A DNA stretch of 64,000 nucleotides from Timema cristinae (GCA_039000515.1 JBCFYV010000012.1:93167906-93231905); one strand, 5' to 3'; positions 1 to 12,737 are shown, counted from the stretch's first letter. Notes: generated by a model from the sequence alone, not told the origin. Numbers and translations: made by a program.

Positions 1-2933
1 ATTTTAATGTAAACCTTTTAAATTTTAATAATATTTTTAATTTAATTTGATTTTGAACAAATATTGCTTTGTTTAATTGTAATGCATATATTCCTGTGTA
101 ATAGTTTTTTATATAACATTTATCATGGTAACCATGATTAACAAGGCCACCGACGTCACCTTCATTTAGATGTACTCTTTATTTAAATATGCAGAGAAAC
201 AACAATCTAGATGGCATTGGAATCTCTACGGAAAGATATTTTAAATTCTTAGGGTGATTGTTGTAACTGAGTAATCTAGCAAAAACAAAGGTGGCCTTGA
301 AATTTCTATGTAAAGTTTGTTTATTTTTGTTTTGATGATGTGTTTATTGTATTTGACGTTTACTGAAAATGCCTATATTGGTTATTTTAATACACAAATA
401 AAAGCAGTTATGCTCGGATTTGCTATCTATTGTGATAAATTGAACTTTTTTTCTAACGTAATAATATTCTTTTTATAGTTATACCTAAATATTGCTCAAT
501 TTAAGCATGGTTTGCTAAGTTTATATTTAATTTATTTATCAAATTATTAAATTTTCATTTTTTTTTTCAAAGATATATTGTTGATAAAATTGAATGATTT
601 GCTTGCAAACATTTCATGAAACACTCAAATAAAATAACACATTTTAATCTAACAAGAAGAAAAAGAGAAACAAATAGCTCTTGATACGTTCTAAAAAGAA
701 CGTTGCACTGAGCTTACATAGGTAGCTCGAACATCAACAAGCAGGGGTAAAGGTTTGAAACATTATACCTTCGTTCAGGATGTATAACGTTACCTCTCTC
801 ATGATCATAAGACTCACCAACACTTATCTGTCTGGTATAAGGGTAGGAGATACATTAAAATAGACAATGAATTCTCTTCCCCGATTAGCTTAGAAAAAAA
901 AGTCAACTAGTAGACTCGTATGTCAAGAATGCATTCTAAAGTTACCTCCTGAAACACTTTGCACTCCTGTTATATCGGCAGACGGCTTCACCCTCTGGAA
1001 AGGATTAAAAACAAATAAAAAAATTCTTCAAGCCTGTCTGGCCCATCTGTGTTTTATTTCTTACTTTTAATGTCAACATTCATATATGTTAATGTGAGGA
1101 TGCTAATAGAGCTTTGAACTTTATTTTTAATAAACTAAAAATAAAATTGTACCCCACCTGTTTTTTTATTATCAGAGGAAACTGAATGTCTACAACACTT
1201 TTAGATTAAAATTAATTTCTTTTAGAAGAGGTTAAATTGGTGATCGTCTGAACACCTTAGGATAACCTTTAAGAAGATTAAAAACATAAATGAATTGTTA
1301 ACCGCTGAAAAACACATTTTCATAAAATACGTAAATTGAATTACTTACAAATTAATAGCCCAAATAAGGATTGCAGATCTATGGCACGCATGCCACTAGA
1401 TGGCACGTTAACACAATTTGGGTGGCACACCAATATATAAAAACATAAACATTGATTAAAACTTTTCTTAACGTGGTATATCTTTTTGAATTCAATAGTA
1501 TTTCGTGTTTCGACAGCCATGTCATTCAATGTCATGTCAAAATGAACTTTGTGAATGAAGTCAAAGGTTAGAAATCCTCTTGGCTAATACCTTGTGTATT
1601 GTTTGAAGACAAGTATGAACCAAAAATAAAAATATTGGATAGTAAAATACAGCTTGTTTCAAACTAATATGGAAAATATTTGTATATTTGTTATATTAGC
1701 AATTATATAAATTTAAATAAATTTTCTTTTTCTCACTGAAGGCGTTTCAATGTTTCCACTTAAACTTATTGAAATTACATTGTATAAGACACTTATTTTT
1801 TACAGTGTAATAAATTTAACTTCTCTAAATTATAAAGAATTAATAAATTACTTACAATTTGATTTGAGTTATTCATTAAATTTCATAATATTCAACAAAT
1901 TTAGATTTTTAAATACTCAAAATGTAGATAAGAGATGGCACACTAGAATAGTCAAAAATTCAGCAGGTCCTTAAGTGCCACACTAATTGGAAAAGTTTCG
2001 CCATTCCTGTCTAAACATACGTATCATTTACTGCCTAAAGGAAACATATGCTGTGACTTACTTTAAAAATTGCATTTACCACAGATAGTGAAAAAGTACT
2101 TGAATGAAAAATAGATTTTTGGTTTCTTCTGAAAAAATTAGTTTTTCGGACATATTTCCTTTCTGCGGTTGGTAATTTAAAAATATAGGAATAAAATATG
2201 ACAGCCAAATATAGGCCTAATAGCTGCAGTAAACATGGTTGAGCATGTGAATAAATACACCACAGAATGTTTTGAGCTAGCAGATAAGTTTTATAATATT
2301 TCAAGCGGAATATAATAAATTTTAAATAACTTTGAGTTTTGTTCATCATTGGAGAGGCTCGTGATTTTGTTGCCAGGACAAGCAACGATTGACAGGACTA
2401 TGCTAGTAAGTTGTTTCCTACCATTCTGTAATAAATTTCCCTTTTAGAGCTGATAACTCTAAGTTTATTTACTACCTTATTGTGTGTGGTTGTTCTAATG
2501 GATGAGGGGAAATAAAGAGTTTAATGAAACAAAACTATTAAGAATTACATGCCCTGGCACAAGACGATTGAGGTCAATTATTGGGAAAAAAACATTGATA
2601 TGTCTTTTTAATGGTTTTTATAGTATGTGTAATCCAAGAAAAATGGTCCTTCCACGGCCCGTATATGTAATGGTACTTGAATTAGTCCGTGAGTAATATC
2701 GTTATCTCATTAATATACAATGAAAGAGGTATCACGGCAATTGGTGTTATAGTGATCACCCAACAAGCGATGAAATCATCCCTTATGGATTTCCAGATTG
2801 GGCTACGTTTATGACCAATGCGTGCTGGGAACTCATTCGGAATGGAAGGCTCTACAGAGGGAATGCTATTCCGAGCTGCTATAGAATCCCAATATCACCG
2901 ATTAATTAGCGATGTTTGTGTTGGTTTACATAA
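1..2933. other. AT-rich spacer, no gene seen
   Basis: No coding region, RNA gene or clear repeat can be supported here. Open frames are short, have no recognisable domain and follow the AT-rich composition. The only structured stretch is about 143-299, where CAAGGCCACC at the left is matched by GGTGGCCTTG at the right. This would be a 157-bp inverted-repeat element, but the perfect terminal match is only 10 bases and no target duplication is visible, so it remains a weak candidate. Confidence 0.6.
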
Positions 2934-3156
2934 AGTCCATCTTCAGTGGGAATGTAGATAAGTGACAGCTAGCAGAATGTTCTTTAATGAAAACATTGGC
3001 CGGAAATATTAACTTATTAGAAGCGTTCATGCACATTTTATTGATAATGTAGTAATACCAAGCACATACTAATTATTTCCAAACAGGTTGACATTTTAGT
3101 TACCATCAATGTTTGCCATAAAGAACCTTCTGCTAGCTTTCCTACCGTAGATGGGA
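2934..3156. mobile_element. MITE, AGCTAGCAGAA family, copy 1
   Basis: A short inverted-repeat element of about 220 bp. The left arm has GACAGCTAGCAGAATGTTCT and the right arm carries the inverted counterpart with TTCTGCTAGC. Matching continues on both sides for about 50-60 bases with small gaps, up to CATCT...AGATG at the ends. The interior (TAATTATTTCC, then GGTTGACATT) matches a second copy at 12988-13218. It has no coding capacity, so it would depend on a transposase encoded elsewhere. The exact ends and the target duplication are not resolved. Confidence 0.6.
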
Positions 3157-3661
3157 TATAGAAACACCAGCCGTAAGAGTTTGTGCCGTTAACAACTGTA
3201 TGAAAAGGTATATTTAAAATACTCGTAATATTGGAATGCTATTCTCTTTGGTAGAAATTATTTGCAATAGTGGTAGGACTACAAAAGATAACTAGGCTGT
3301 ATTATGATTCTGATATAAAAATAACTTTTAGAAAATATAAACTTTTTTTCGTTCAACATTAATAATATTTTACTATATTGTAAGTATTTTTATAGGTATC
3401 AATATCATGAAGGTTAACAGTTGAAGATCATATGACTTCTCGTATATATCTATGAAAATTGTTTTAGTGCATATATGCATACCTAATCACGCCATTACCT
3501 TGAGGGGCAGGGCAAAAAGTGTGTATGTAGCTAAAAAAAACAATTCCCTACTGAATCCATCCCCACTAACTCTCTCCAAACTTCCCTATTCTTGCATAGC
3601 TCGCTTTGCTTCAAAAAAATTCATACACCAAGTTATAAGTGCTCTTTTATTCTTAAAACTT

Positions 3662-3941
3662 TTATATGACCCACCTCGGTGGCGTAGTTGGCTAACACGC
3701 TAGTCGTGTTGAGCTCGACTGCTGAGGACGGGGAGATTGAGGTTCGAATCTGGGTCGGGTGAACTGAGGGTGGGTTTTCCTAAATGGTTTACCACTCTCC
3801 CTCCACGCAAATGCATGTTCGCTTCCTCTAATTCGCCCTCTCCAATTCCTACTCCATTAGCGTAGTTAGTACTTAAAGCGTATAACCCGAACGGGTAGTA
3901 AGACGTGGTGTTAAATATTATTATTATTATATTATTATATG
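3662..3941 (+). repeat. SINE B, near full length
   Basis: A tRNA-derived SINE. The head (about 3669-3765) has an A-box-like TGGCGTAGTTGG and a B box GGTTCGAATCT, which together form an internal RNA polymerase III promoter. The body carries the family block TTTTCCTAAATGGTTTACCA and a pyrimidine-rich stretch. The tail is AACCCGAACGGGTAGTAAGA followed by CGTGGTGTTAAAT and ATT repeats. A possible 7-bp target duplication TTATATG lies at 3662-3668 and 3935-3941. The long variable region of the head suggests a class II (Leu/Ser-like) tRNA ancestor. It is not a functional tRNA gene. Confidence 0.8.
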
Positions 3942-4099
3942 TTTTAGTAACTTTTATAAATGTCAAAAAAAGTTCCTTCCAATATAAATGAGACTGAACC
4001 TATCTACACCCCTTTGTAATATTGACTGAACAATACCGACAATAGTTAAAGTGTAGTTGTTAGAATTATATTAAAGATCGATTACTTCTCACTCGCATC

Positions 4100-4260
4100 G
4101 TTGGGTACGCCCAACATGCAGTTTAGTTCGCAATTGGTGGGCAGGTCAGGGTGCAAATACTGGACTCGTGGAGTGAATTGTCATTTACCGAATGGTTACC
4201 CATCTACTGTCACACAAATGTGGATATATTTATATATAACTTATTCCACCTTCCTTATGA
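4100..4260 (+). repeat. SINE B, degraded partial copy
   Basis: A decayed SINE-B head and body. It retains GGGCAGGTCAGGGTGCAAAT (B-box region with substitutions) and ACCGAATGGTTACCCATCTA, equivalent to the family's CTAAATGGTTTTCCACTCTC. The tail is missing or unrecognisable. A perfect small hairpin, GTTGGG-TACG-CCCAAC, lies at its left edge near 4101. Confidence 0.5.
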
Positions 4261-4344
4261 GGACAGTCAGTAAGACGCAGAGACTAAGAAGAAAGATAAG
4301 TAAGTCCATTCTTTCCATTACATTTAATACCTACCAAAGGTAAA

Positions 4345-5678
4345 AGTTAAACAACTTAATAACGACAATGTTACTTTAGGATCCACTTACCTTGAAATAC
4401 ATATTTTACAGGCTGTAATACAAATAAAGTTAATTTCCAACAGGAAGAAACAAAAGGAAATGTTTATTTTAAATAAAAAAGTTTTTTTTTATGAACACAA
4501 AATATAATGTACGAAAATAAGCTCATTGGTTTAGATACACAGTTTGATTTTATTAGCTTATGATTTCGTTTCTTGTGGAAATATCTTCCGAACATTTCGG
4601 GTGCTCTAAAACCTACGTTATCACATCCTTTCAGAATCACTCTCTGCAACGAGGCCTTTTCTCGTTTTTTAGGGAGGGGGCAGGGGTAGTTTAAGGGGAA
4701 AGGAGAGGTCCATCCTTCAAGAGCAATCCTGAGAAGATACCAAATTAGACTTTATTTGGTTGTAATAATGACCCTCATTAAGACGCTATTCACGTGTTGA
4801 ATTTCTTCGAGGATGAAAGCAGATGCATGGGTGAACTTCAACCTGCAAATCTTATGGAAAACTCTACAATGGTATCCACTTACCTCGATTCTTATACAAC
4901 TGTAAATGAAAGAAAAAAAAGATTAAATTATATAGGTAAAAATTGAAAGTCACGTCGACAAAGCAGAATTTCCTATCAAACAAGTGACTAGGATTTGATA
5001 CCAACAAGTACAGAGAAGCTAGGAAATCAATGATTGGTCCTCACGGTCAATAAGGATACAAATAAAAAAAACAATCTGATGAAGGAGATTTAGTTCACTC
5101 TTACACAAGTAGAGGCTAGTCCAGATTTCCCGTATCACTCAGGTTTAATTAATACAGACACCCCATTAAAAACCTTCACAGATTCGTGAACGCTATCAGA
5201 TATTGCTTGTCTTCTTTTGCTCAAGATATTGCTGTCAGTACCCAAGATCTGGCCGAATTTTCCCGGCTGACCAAGGCCCTTCATCAAAATGGTTATTGTG
5301 TTCCTGCCACATTCCGAGAGCTGGCGCTATGTGAGGGCCAAGAATTTCTCTACCACTGTGGATGAGGAGGGGGGTCGGAGACGAACAATGTAATAATCAA
5401 GTTCGTCCTCCACTCCTCACTCATTTCCACAACCACATCAGGCTACAAGTCCAAGCTATACGCATTTTAATCACAATATTGGAATAAGAATGAGGGGGTT
5501 ATAGTTTCAGAAGAAACGTACCCACGTTTACGTGGATTGAAAGAGGAAAATAAAAACTGGTGATACCAATCTCAGTACACTTTAATGATATTCAAACTCC
5601 AGCCATCAGCAAGATGAGTCTGACGTTTAGTTAACGTGACCATTGATGAGGGTTTGGCTTCCTTTATATATAACTATG
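4345..5678. other. Spacer without supported features
   Basis: No gene or RNA is recognised. The stretch contains homopolymer runs, a short G-rich patch near 4670-4705, and otherwise mixed AT-rich sequence. Open frames are below about 65 codons and show no domain. Confidence 0.5.
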
Positions 5679-5825
5679 GTGGTAGTCGAGTGGTCTAAGG
5701 CATTGATGGATTCACGTTGTATTTGGTCACCGCTTACGGGGAGGTCAGGGTTTGAATGCAGGACTATTGTAACCATAGTGGCTTTCCAGTTATTCACTGT
5801 GGTGTCCCCAGGGTTTATAAATTTT
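5679..5825 (+). repeat. tRNA-like SINE head fragment
   Basis: Contains GAGTGGTCTAAGGCATTGAT, an A-box-like segment typical of Leu/Ser tRNA heads, and about 60 bases later GGTCAGGGTTTGAATGCAGG, a B-box-like segment. No SINE-B tail follows in this orientation. Instead it abuts the 3' end of a SINE B in the opposite orientation, so this is a truncated head. There is no closed acceptor stem, so it is not a tRNA gene. Confidence 0.5.
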
Positions 5826-6065
5826 TCTTACTACCCGTTTGAGTTATACGCTTATGTACTAACTATGCTAATTGTTTTAGGGACTAGTAGGGTTACATTT
5901 TGAGGAAGTGTACACACACTTGCGTGAAGAAAGAAAGTGTAAAACCATTTTGGAAAAAAATAAAATTAGTACACCCAAATGATATTCGAACCTCAACTCT
6001 ACCCGTCATCGGTGGTCTAGTTCGCTGCGAGAATAGCGCCTTAGGCCATGTGGCCAACGAAATTG
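5826..6065 (-). repeat. SINE B, minus strand
   Basis: Reading the minus strand, the tRNA-like head begins near 6060 (ATGGCCTAAGGCGCTATTCT) and the B box is GAGGTTCGAATATC. The body has CCAAAATGGTTTTACACTTT and the tail ends in GTATAACTCAAACGGGTAGT near 5826. The tail hairpin is mutated (CTCAAACGGG for CCCGAACGGG), which indicates an older copy. Confidence 0.65.
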
Positions 6066-6154
6066 TTTTAAATTTTTTTAATGCAGGTGCATTTCCTTTA
6101 GATTCCCCTACTGATCACTTGATTATAGACTACGTTAAAAATAGCTCTTGAACT

Positions 6155-6355
6155 GCCAGCACCTGTGGGCACGCAGACTAAACGCCAGGCTGGTCTGTTC
6201 TAGCTTGCTGGGGATGGGAAGGCCAGGGCTTGAATCCCGGCTAGGTTTAGTAAAGGCGCTTTTCCCTAATAAGTTTCCCACCATAATTTCACGGAAATGT
6301 GGAATACACTTCCTATAAATTCCAACTTCCTTAATCTTACTCAATTAGTGTAATT
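6155..6355 (+). repeat. SINE B, degraded copy
   Basis: The head carries GGCCAGGGCTTGAATCCCGG (B-box region). The body has TTTCCCTAATAAGTTTCCCA, a block ending ACACTTCCTATAAATTCCAA, then the CTCAATTAGTGTAATTAA part of the tail. The terminal hairpin is absent. The neighbouring 5826-6065 copy is in the opposite orientation, so two SINEs lie back to back here. Confidence 0.6.
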
Positions 6356-6429
6356 AAATGCGAATAGTTTGGACGGATGGTGAGACATGGGGTAGAAAAA
6401 AAGAAGCATTGTTTCAAATGTTCAGTGAA

Positions 6430-6480
6430 AGCAATAAAAATAATAATAGTATTAATAATAATAGTAATAATAATAAGAAG
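6430..6480 (+). repeat. (AAT)n microsatellite, interrupted
   Basis: Imperfect AAT/AAC trinucleotide repeats (AATAATAGTATTAATAATAA...). It may be the leftover 3' tail of an adjacent SINE, because both SINE families in this window end in such repeats. The open frame across it is a poly-Asn artefact. Confidence 0.6.
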
Positions 6481-6659
6481 AAAACTTTATATGAAAGTAT
6501 TATGAACGTACATTCCCGAGGTTTGGGGGGTATGTCAATGTTTGAACCTCGGCTAGCTCACTGGGAAGGGTTTAAACCATGTGATTTATCCTTTTGTTTC
6601 CACAGCCTCTCTCCACGCTTATGCAAGATATACTGCCACAAAAAACATCAACTACTGAT

Positions 6660-7464
6660 TCCGTAACCTAAAGATTAAGCCGTCAATATCCAAAGAGTTT
6701 ATTTTACTGTTAAAAAGTAGTAATGAGATTAAGTATTATTTGTGTTAACTTAAAATCAATGGTATCATCCGAAATGTCTGAAAATTTTAAATCAAAGTTA
6801 CATGTATCTATTTTATTTAACACTTACTACTATATTTTGTCAAACAATATCTACTTGATTAACAAAAAAAAAAAAAACACTCTGAATTAGGCTATAATTA
6901 GCTACCAAAGTGTGAATGACAAAGAAGGTTCATTTTAAGTTATGTACAGTATTTAAGACGATCTTTTATTATAAATAACAAACATAGCTGAGTCATAGAA
7001 GTGATATTAATATTCAGATCGTGAATGGAATCCAAATGAATCAAACAAAAGTATATCAAATCAAAGTTGAGGTCATCAGTTCTTTATAAAATTATTCAAG
7101 ATGGGTAAAAACCAATATTTCAACGTCTAATTAATTAAGTATATCTATAAAAATCAAGGGGAAAAAATCATCTCATAAAAACTTCTTTTTTTAATTGGAC
7201 AAGGATTGGTTTAGAAAGATCATTTTTAAAGCTAACTAAGTCTTATTTGCAAATAAATTCTAAGGATATTATCTTAATCTTCTGGAGACATTAAAATAAA
7301 TATTGTGTAGCCAAAATGTACAGAAGGTCCTAATAAATATTCTTCTTGCGGTTTTCACATTGGATAAGTTGTGCCATAATTAGAACTGACATAACAAAGG
7401 CTTTGAAGTATGAATACTTGAAAACTGATCTAATAGATTTCAGAACTGTTTTTAAGTGTTAATA
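6660..7464. other. AT-rich spacer
   Basis: No gene, RNA or repeat family is recognised. Open frames are short and the composition is very AT-rich. Confidence 0.5.
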
Positions 7465-7725
7465 AGCTGCATCGCTAGCTCCATGGTCGAAGGCGTCACA
7501 CTCTCTCAAGGGATTAGACTGCCGAAGACAGGGAGATCGGGATTCAAACACCGGTCAGGTGTATTACTAATGCTGAATTTTTCCAAATAGTTTTCCCTTC
7601 TCCCTCAGTGAAATTGCGGATGCACTTCCTTTAAATCAACCTTTCTTATCCTTAACATATTAGCTTAATTAGTAGATAATCGTTTAGCCTGAGTAGGTAA
7701 TAGAATGTGGTATTTAAAAAAAGTG
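7465..7725 (+). repeat. SINE B copy
   Basis: The head has CCATGGTCGAAGGCGTCACA (A-box area) and GAGATCGGGATTCAAACACC (B-box area). The body is TTTTTCCAAATAGTTTTCCC then GATGCACTTCCTTTAAATCA. The tail has TAGCCTGAGTAGGTAATAGA, a mutated form of the family hairpin end. The divergence implies an old insertion. Confidence 0.65.
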
Positions 7726-7906
7726 GAAATAAATTGAGAACATAAACAATACCATACACAGACCACTTCTATGAAATATATTTCTATCTATAGTAGGATT
7801 GTGGTAGAAAGAACATTTATAGGAAAAGCAAACAATTTTTAGATAATTTCGGTAGTTTCACTGACTACAAAAAATGACAGCTGGAAATCACGAGATTTGA
7901 CGTAGT

Positions 7907-7933
7907 AAATATATATATATATAAATATATATA
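7907..7933. repeat. (TA)n microsatellite
   Basis: A short run of TA dinucleotides, interrupted once, within AT-rich spacer. Confidence 0.7.
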
Positions 7934-8149
7934 AAATTACATATATGAAAGTGCGTCAGTAAATTTTATTCATCGCAAAAACAAGTTAGTTTTTATCTTA
8001 ATCTGGGTGTATCTGTAAAAAAACATGCTTTTTATTTTCAATCACTTCTGTACTAAAAAATTTTAAGTCTTGGTACAATACAGATTTTTTCTTTTTTAAA
8101 TAAGCTTGCTCAAGTATTTCAAACTATGAAAATATAAATCATTTGCTAT

Positions 8150-8665
8150 CAGTGGCGTGTGCAGAACTTTTTTTAATGGGCATATGATCAAGGCTATAGT
8201 CAAAATTAATTAAGGGAGAGGGTGGTGTAGGGAGTACAGGCCCATAGCAGGCGGAAGCTAATAAAATGTATCAATAAATATATGCCTCTAGACTAAAAGA
8301 GTTGAATGTATATATACATATAGTATATACTTTCAACGCTAGAAGCTATTTGGAGGTTTGTCATGGCCTCTAAGGGCAGCAATTTTGATAATATAGGCCT
8401 AAGTGGTTTACATACACTGTATCAAAGCTATTATTTCTGTACTGTTTTCAACTGCGGATTTGGGGGGAAATTTAAATGTGTGTAGTGGTGATATTTTTAA
8501 TATAAACTGGTCTTAAAAATGTATCCATTACACTTAACACATCTTATGTACTTTATTGCTTAGTTTTAATTAATAGTTAATATATTTAGGATTTTAACTA
8601 ACCGATTTGTGGTATTGGGAGGAGAAAATGCACCCCTCACTTTCTACTTTCTGAATGCGCCACTG
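8150..8665. mobile_element. hAT-like non-autonomous element
   Basis: The ends are inverted repeats: CAGTGGCGTGTGCAGAAC at the left and the inverse of CAGTGGCGCATTCAGAAA at the right. The flanks TTTGCTAT and GCTTCTAT are weakly alike (5 of 8), compatible with a decayed 8-bp target duplication as in hAT transposons. The interior has no coding sequence. It contains a hairpin near 8305-8340 in which GTTGAATGTATATA faces TATATACTTTCAAC. hAT assignment rests on the terminus type and spacing only. Confidence 0.5.
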
Positions 8666-8669
8666 GCTT

Positions 8670-10116
8670 CTATAAACTATTATCTAAGGAACAATCCGAC
8701 AATGCGCGTCCATCTACTACTATGAGCTTTCTGGGTTTGAGAACTTAAAATGACAAACTACATGTTTCACTTTGAGAAAAACCCATTAAACTCCTAAAAG
8801 TGACAAGTTGATAATCTAAGATATGTCTGTTGTGTTTGTTAAGGAATTAAGATCTGACAAGTCGCTAGCAGCCCAACCCAAGAAGGCCAAGACACCGATT
8901 AAAAGGTTTATCACACGAGAGTCTTCAAATATAATTTAAGATTGTTTTAGTGGTTTTGAAGCCTTTGGACTCTTATTCTTATAAGAAATACGACACTTTG
9001 AAGACACTTACCTTAAAGTAGGGTGCACCTGTAAAACCTTATTTTAACCTTTAAAAAAAATTACTATACCTACATCTTTGTATTGTGCCTTGCTTGCATA
9101 AAATAAGTTAAACATATTCTTCCTTCCCTAACCAATCTTAAAAAAGAGTTTTTAATTAAATAACCACCTTATTAATCACCTTTGTTAGCAATGTGATAAA
9201 AAAAACACCTCAATCGGGTGATAGGGATAACACTTGAATGAGAGTCAGAGGCAATACATTGATATAATCTCTCCTAATGGGAGCAATTTCGAAAGTCTAT
9301 GGGGATTGGTCAGTTTAACACACACACACACACACATACACATACAGTCACCACTGTGTACGTTGTACCAATGATGAGAGTGCATTAACAAGCGGGTAAA
9401 GGGTTTCAGGGATAACGAGGCACTTGGGTTTTCCAACCAAGGTAGAAGGTAGCCCTAGGGGAATGAGGGAGGGGGATAGGGGGGTATTTCAGGGTGAGTA
9501 GTTGAGGACATTGAGTGATGGCCAAAATGTCGATAAGAGACCATGGGAGCCCCTACTAGAAGACCCATTAGGTCCATTAGTTGAGAACAGGGCTGGTCAA
9601 GCTGGAGAGACAAGTTATCAAGGACACACCATCAACCCCCCTAACCACCCTCCATTTCCATGCTTAATTACAAGAAAATATGGCCACTGATTGAGTGCCT
9701 GTCTTGTTTGGTTCTTGAAATCCTTTCTGTCTCCCCTCCCCCCTTTTTTTACTCCGATTATAAATGAATTGAATGTTTCCAGATCACATCCTTTTCGTTT
9801 ATCAAGCTGGTTTAAGAATAGGTTTTAATGCTTTTGGCGTGCTGTGTGTGATAAAGATGGCTTTGGAGTAAGAAGGAACTCATTGGTCAAAGAAGATTAA
9901 TATTACCGCTATAATAGAAAATAAAAGGGTGAGGTAATTCTTCAAATGGTCTACATTTTGTTTATCTCTTTCTGGCCACGTTTTGATTTGATGGGCATGC
10001 GTTTCTATTCTGTATAGTTATATCTAAGTATTTGTAGGTAACTTTGAAAACTTTAACATGATCAAAGGTTTGTGTGGGTAAAATATACCATTTTATCTGA
10101 TAATTTTTTTTTAGAC
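8670..10116. other. Spacer with (AC)n tract
   Basis: Mostly unassigned AT-rich sequence. An (AC)n microsatellite lies at about 9318-9340. A G-rich patch covers about 9430-9490. No coding region, RNA gene or recognisable element is supported. Confidence 0.5.
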
Positions 10117-10119
10117 AAG

Positions 10120-10312
10120 ACGTGTATTATTCACAACTTGTGAATGTGTGGAGTACCAGGCCTCCACCGTGGTTCAGATCCCTCGTTAAACTGTATGTCC
10201 TCCATTTAATCTCACAATCACCCTATCATTACACATTAGAGCAATTGCGTATAGCCCGAACGGGTAGTAATACACGGTGTTAATATATAATAAATAATAA
10301 TAATAAAATTTG
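10120..10312 (+). repeat. SINE A, 5'-truncated
   Basis: Starts inside the SINE-A body (ACAAGACGTGTATTATTCAC, then CAGGCCTCCACCGTGGTTC). It continues through CTCACAATCACCCTATCATT and ends in GCCCGAACGGGTAGTAATAC followed by AAT repeats. The tRNA-like head is absent. 5' truncation fits incomplete target-primed reverse transcription, a known property of SINE/LINE integration. Confidence 0.75.
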
Positions 10313-10519
10313 TTAGTACGTTTTCAGTTTTGTTTGTTATTTTTGATAAAATAAGATTACTTTAGCTGAATTTTTAACGCAGGGTTTTAAAATGCTAGCT
10401 ATATTTAAATCTATAAAGAGAGATAGGTTTAATATGTTACAATTTACACTATTAGAGTAAGGATGAGTAGCGTGGAATTCAAAGGAAATATACCGCTATT
10501 TTCATGGAATAAGGTGAAA

Positions 10520-10576
10520 TTATTATATATATATATATAAATATATAATAAATTATTATTAATATATATATATATG
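10520..10576. repeat. AT-palindromic low-complexity tract
   Basis: A TA-dinucleotide run, then TAAATTATTATTAA, then another TA run. The segment is nearly self-complementary and could extrude as a cruciform. Confidence 0.6.
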
Positions 10577-10579
10577 CCA

Positions 10580-11499
10580 TTGTGTATAAAGCCAAGCGAA
10601 AATAACATTTATAATTTTAGTGGAGTTTAATTATGTATGTAATATAATTATGATGTATTACTCTGGTGACAAAATTATGGTTTGCTATATATTTACTTAC
10701 TCTTCAGCATTAGGAACGTGAAGATAGTATGCCTTATATCCCTATCTTGAACTGGTTCTATCCATTCCATCTTATTACACCTTATCTCTTTCAGGTCCAT
10801 TCTAATGGAACATGTTATGTAACTCATCATTAAGTAACCTCTTCCACTCACCATTCTTTTTATCCCTTTTTGGACCAAATATGTCCACAGGTACCAAGGT
10901 TCCAGGGTCTAGTGGGTTTTTGTAAGGCTCCTTTAATTATAGATTTAATAATTTTAGTTAGTAAGAGTTTTAATTACTAATAATGTTAATAATAGAGGTA
11001 ATAATATTGCTAGTTTATACAAATAGTATTAACTAATTATAGTATGGAAAAACACAACAATTGTGATAAACCAATTTGTAATTTTAATTAAAAAAAAATT
11101 AAACCAAAAGTCGCTTTCACAAAAAAAAAAGGAATAAAAATGTTCAGATACATAGGTTTATGTTTTAGTATTAAAATAAATAAATAAGTATTTTATTAAA
11201 AATACTTGATTATCATACTACTAACGTTAGTAATCTAATTACTGGAAAATTTTGTTTACAACCACTTGCTATCCTGCACATTTGAGATAATTTTTATTTG
11301 TTTAATTGAGATATTTATCGTGCACCTTATGAACTGAATATCAGCATACGAGAATTTCTACTTACCAATTTTGACGGAAAGAGTATTTCCACATGCTTTC
11401 CAGGGTTATTTAATATACCACAAGGACATGGGACCAACGCCCTTACTTCCTCTCCGAAGGAAGTTGTGCTACGGATTTTTATTGTTAAAAATGTTTCCA
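10580..11499. other. AT-rich spacer
   Basis: No supported feature. Open frames are short. A+T runs dominate between 10920 and 11250. Confidence 0.5.
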
Positions 11500-11578
11500 T
11501 CTACCCCGGTTGTGTTTGAACTCACGATCATTATAACCTTAGGCAAGCGCTTTACCCCAAGAATACCGAGGTAAACTA
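11500..11578 (-). repeat. tRNA-like SINE head, minus strand
   Basis: On the minus strand, CCTCGGTATTCTTGGGGTAA resembles an A-box region and GTGAGTTCAAACACAACCGG a B-box region, with about tRNA spacing. No matched acceptor stem is visible, so it is a relic SINE head and not a tRNA gene. Confidence 0.4.
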
Positions 11579-11579
11579 G

Positions 11580-12737
11580 AGTTTGATTGAAAAAGCTATT
11601 GATTAGGTCATATAGGAGACAGCGCAAATACATTATCACTTAGTCCGTACATTGTTAATTTCTCCTACAATTTATTTCTATTTTTAGATTATTAAATTTT
11701 CCATAGTTATCATATGATTTATATAGCAAAATTATTCTATACATTTTCTTGAATAAAATCTACATTTTTTTTAAACTACATAAAATAAAATAACTATTAG
11801 ACTAAATTCTTTTCTTTGGCAACCAAACGAAGACCATCTGTGACTTCTTGTAAATACTATCTTTCCCATCTTTATTTGTCACTTTGTATTTTGTTTTTCT
11901 GGCTATGATGTGTTTCTCTTGCTGAAGAAAATTGGCATAAACTTCAGTAAGCCACCGATATCATTTTTGGGGTTAAAGTTAAACTAGTGTAAAAATATAA
12001 TTTAGTTGGCTCAGTTAATTATTTACTTGTATTTGTCAAGAGGATTGATAAATGAACACTTGAGATAACTATTTAACAAAACAATAAATTTAATAAATAT
12101 CCCTTCTAAAAAAATGTGGTCGGGAAGTTGCTACTATATTTCCCTTTGTGTGGTAATATTGGATAATTAAAAATTATTGAACCAGGAGATGAGAATTAAA
12201 CCATGGAACCTTTGGTCCATTGTACCAATGAACTTTAACTGAGTCATAAAGTCTATACAGGTTTTTTCCTGTATCCAAGATCATATATCATTCCAAGTTT
12301 AAGAAGCCATCTAACTATCGATCAAACGAGATATTAGTTTCACGATTACCCCTGAACCAGAAATCGTACCAAAATGCAGTTTTCTTCTTTCTTCACTTGA
12401 CAACTTTAAAATTGTGAGAGGTGTGGCTTATATAAATATATATCTCGAGTCTTGTATATTTTAACTATGGCAAGAAAATTTAACTTACCTACACTCTACT
12501 CTTTTCCAGGTAAGACTTCAAGCTACGTTGTGACATCTATCAAGCAATCACATCTAAATTAGACGTCCAGACGTCATATAATCGTGCGGTTTTCTGTGTT
12601 TATAAAAAGAGTGAAATTTAAATTATTTTTTTCTGTATACCAAATATTATGAAATACAAAAAAAGTAGAAAATATTTTAAAATGGAAAATAAAAAGCTAA
12701 AATATTGATTCCACTTTCGTTGTTATTAAATTTACAC
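11580..12737. other. AT-rich spacer
   Basis: No coding region or repeat family could be supported. Confidence 0.45.

Noticed and set aside
143..299. 157-bp MITE candidate with CAAGGCCACC/GGTGGCCTTG ends
   Set aside because: Only 10 perfectly matched terminal bases, no target duplication and no second copy. Mentioned but not called as an element.
3669..3765. Candidate tRNA gene
   Set aside because: A and B boxes are present, but the acceptor stem does not close and SINE-B body and tail follow directly. The same holds for the other tRNA-like heads.
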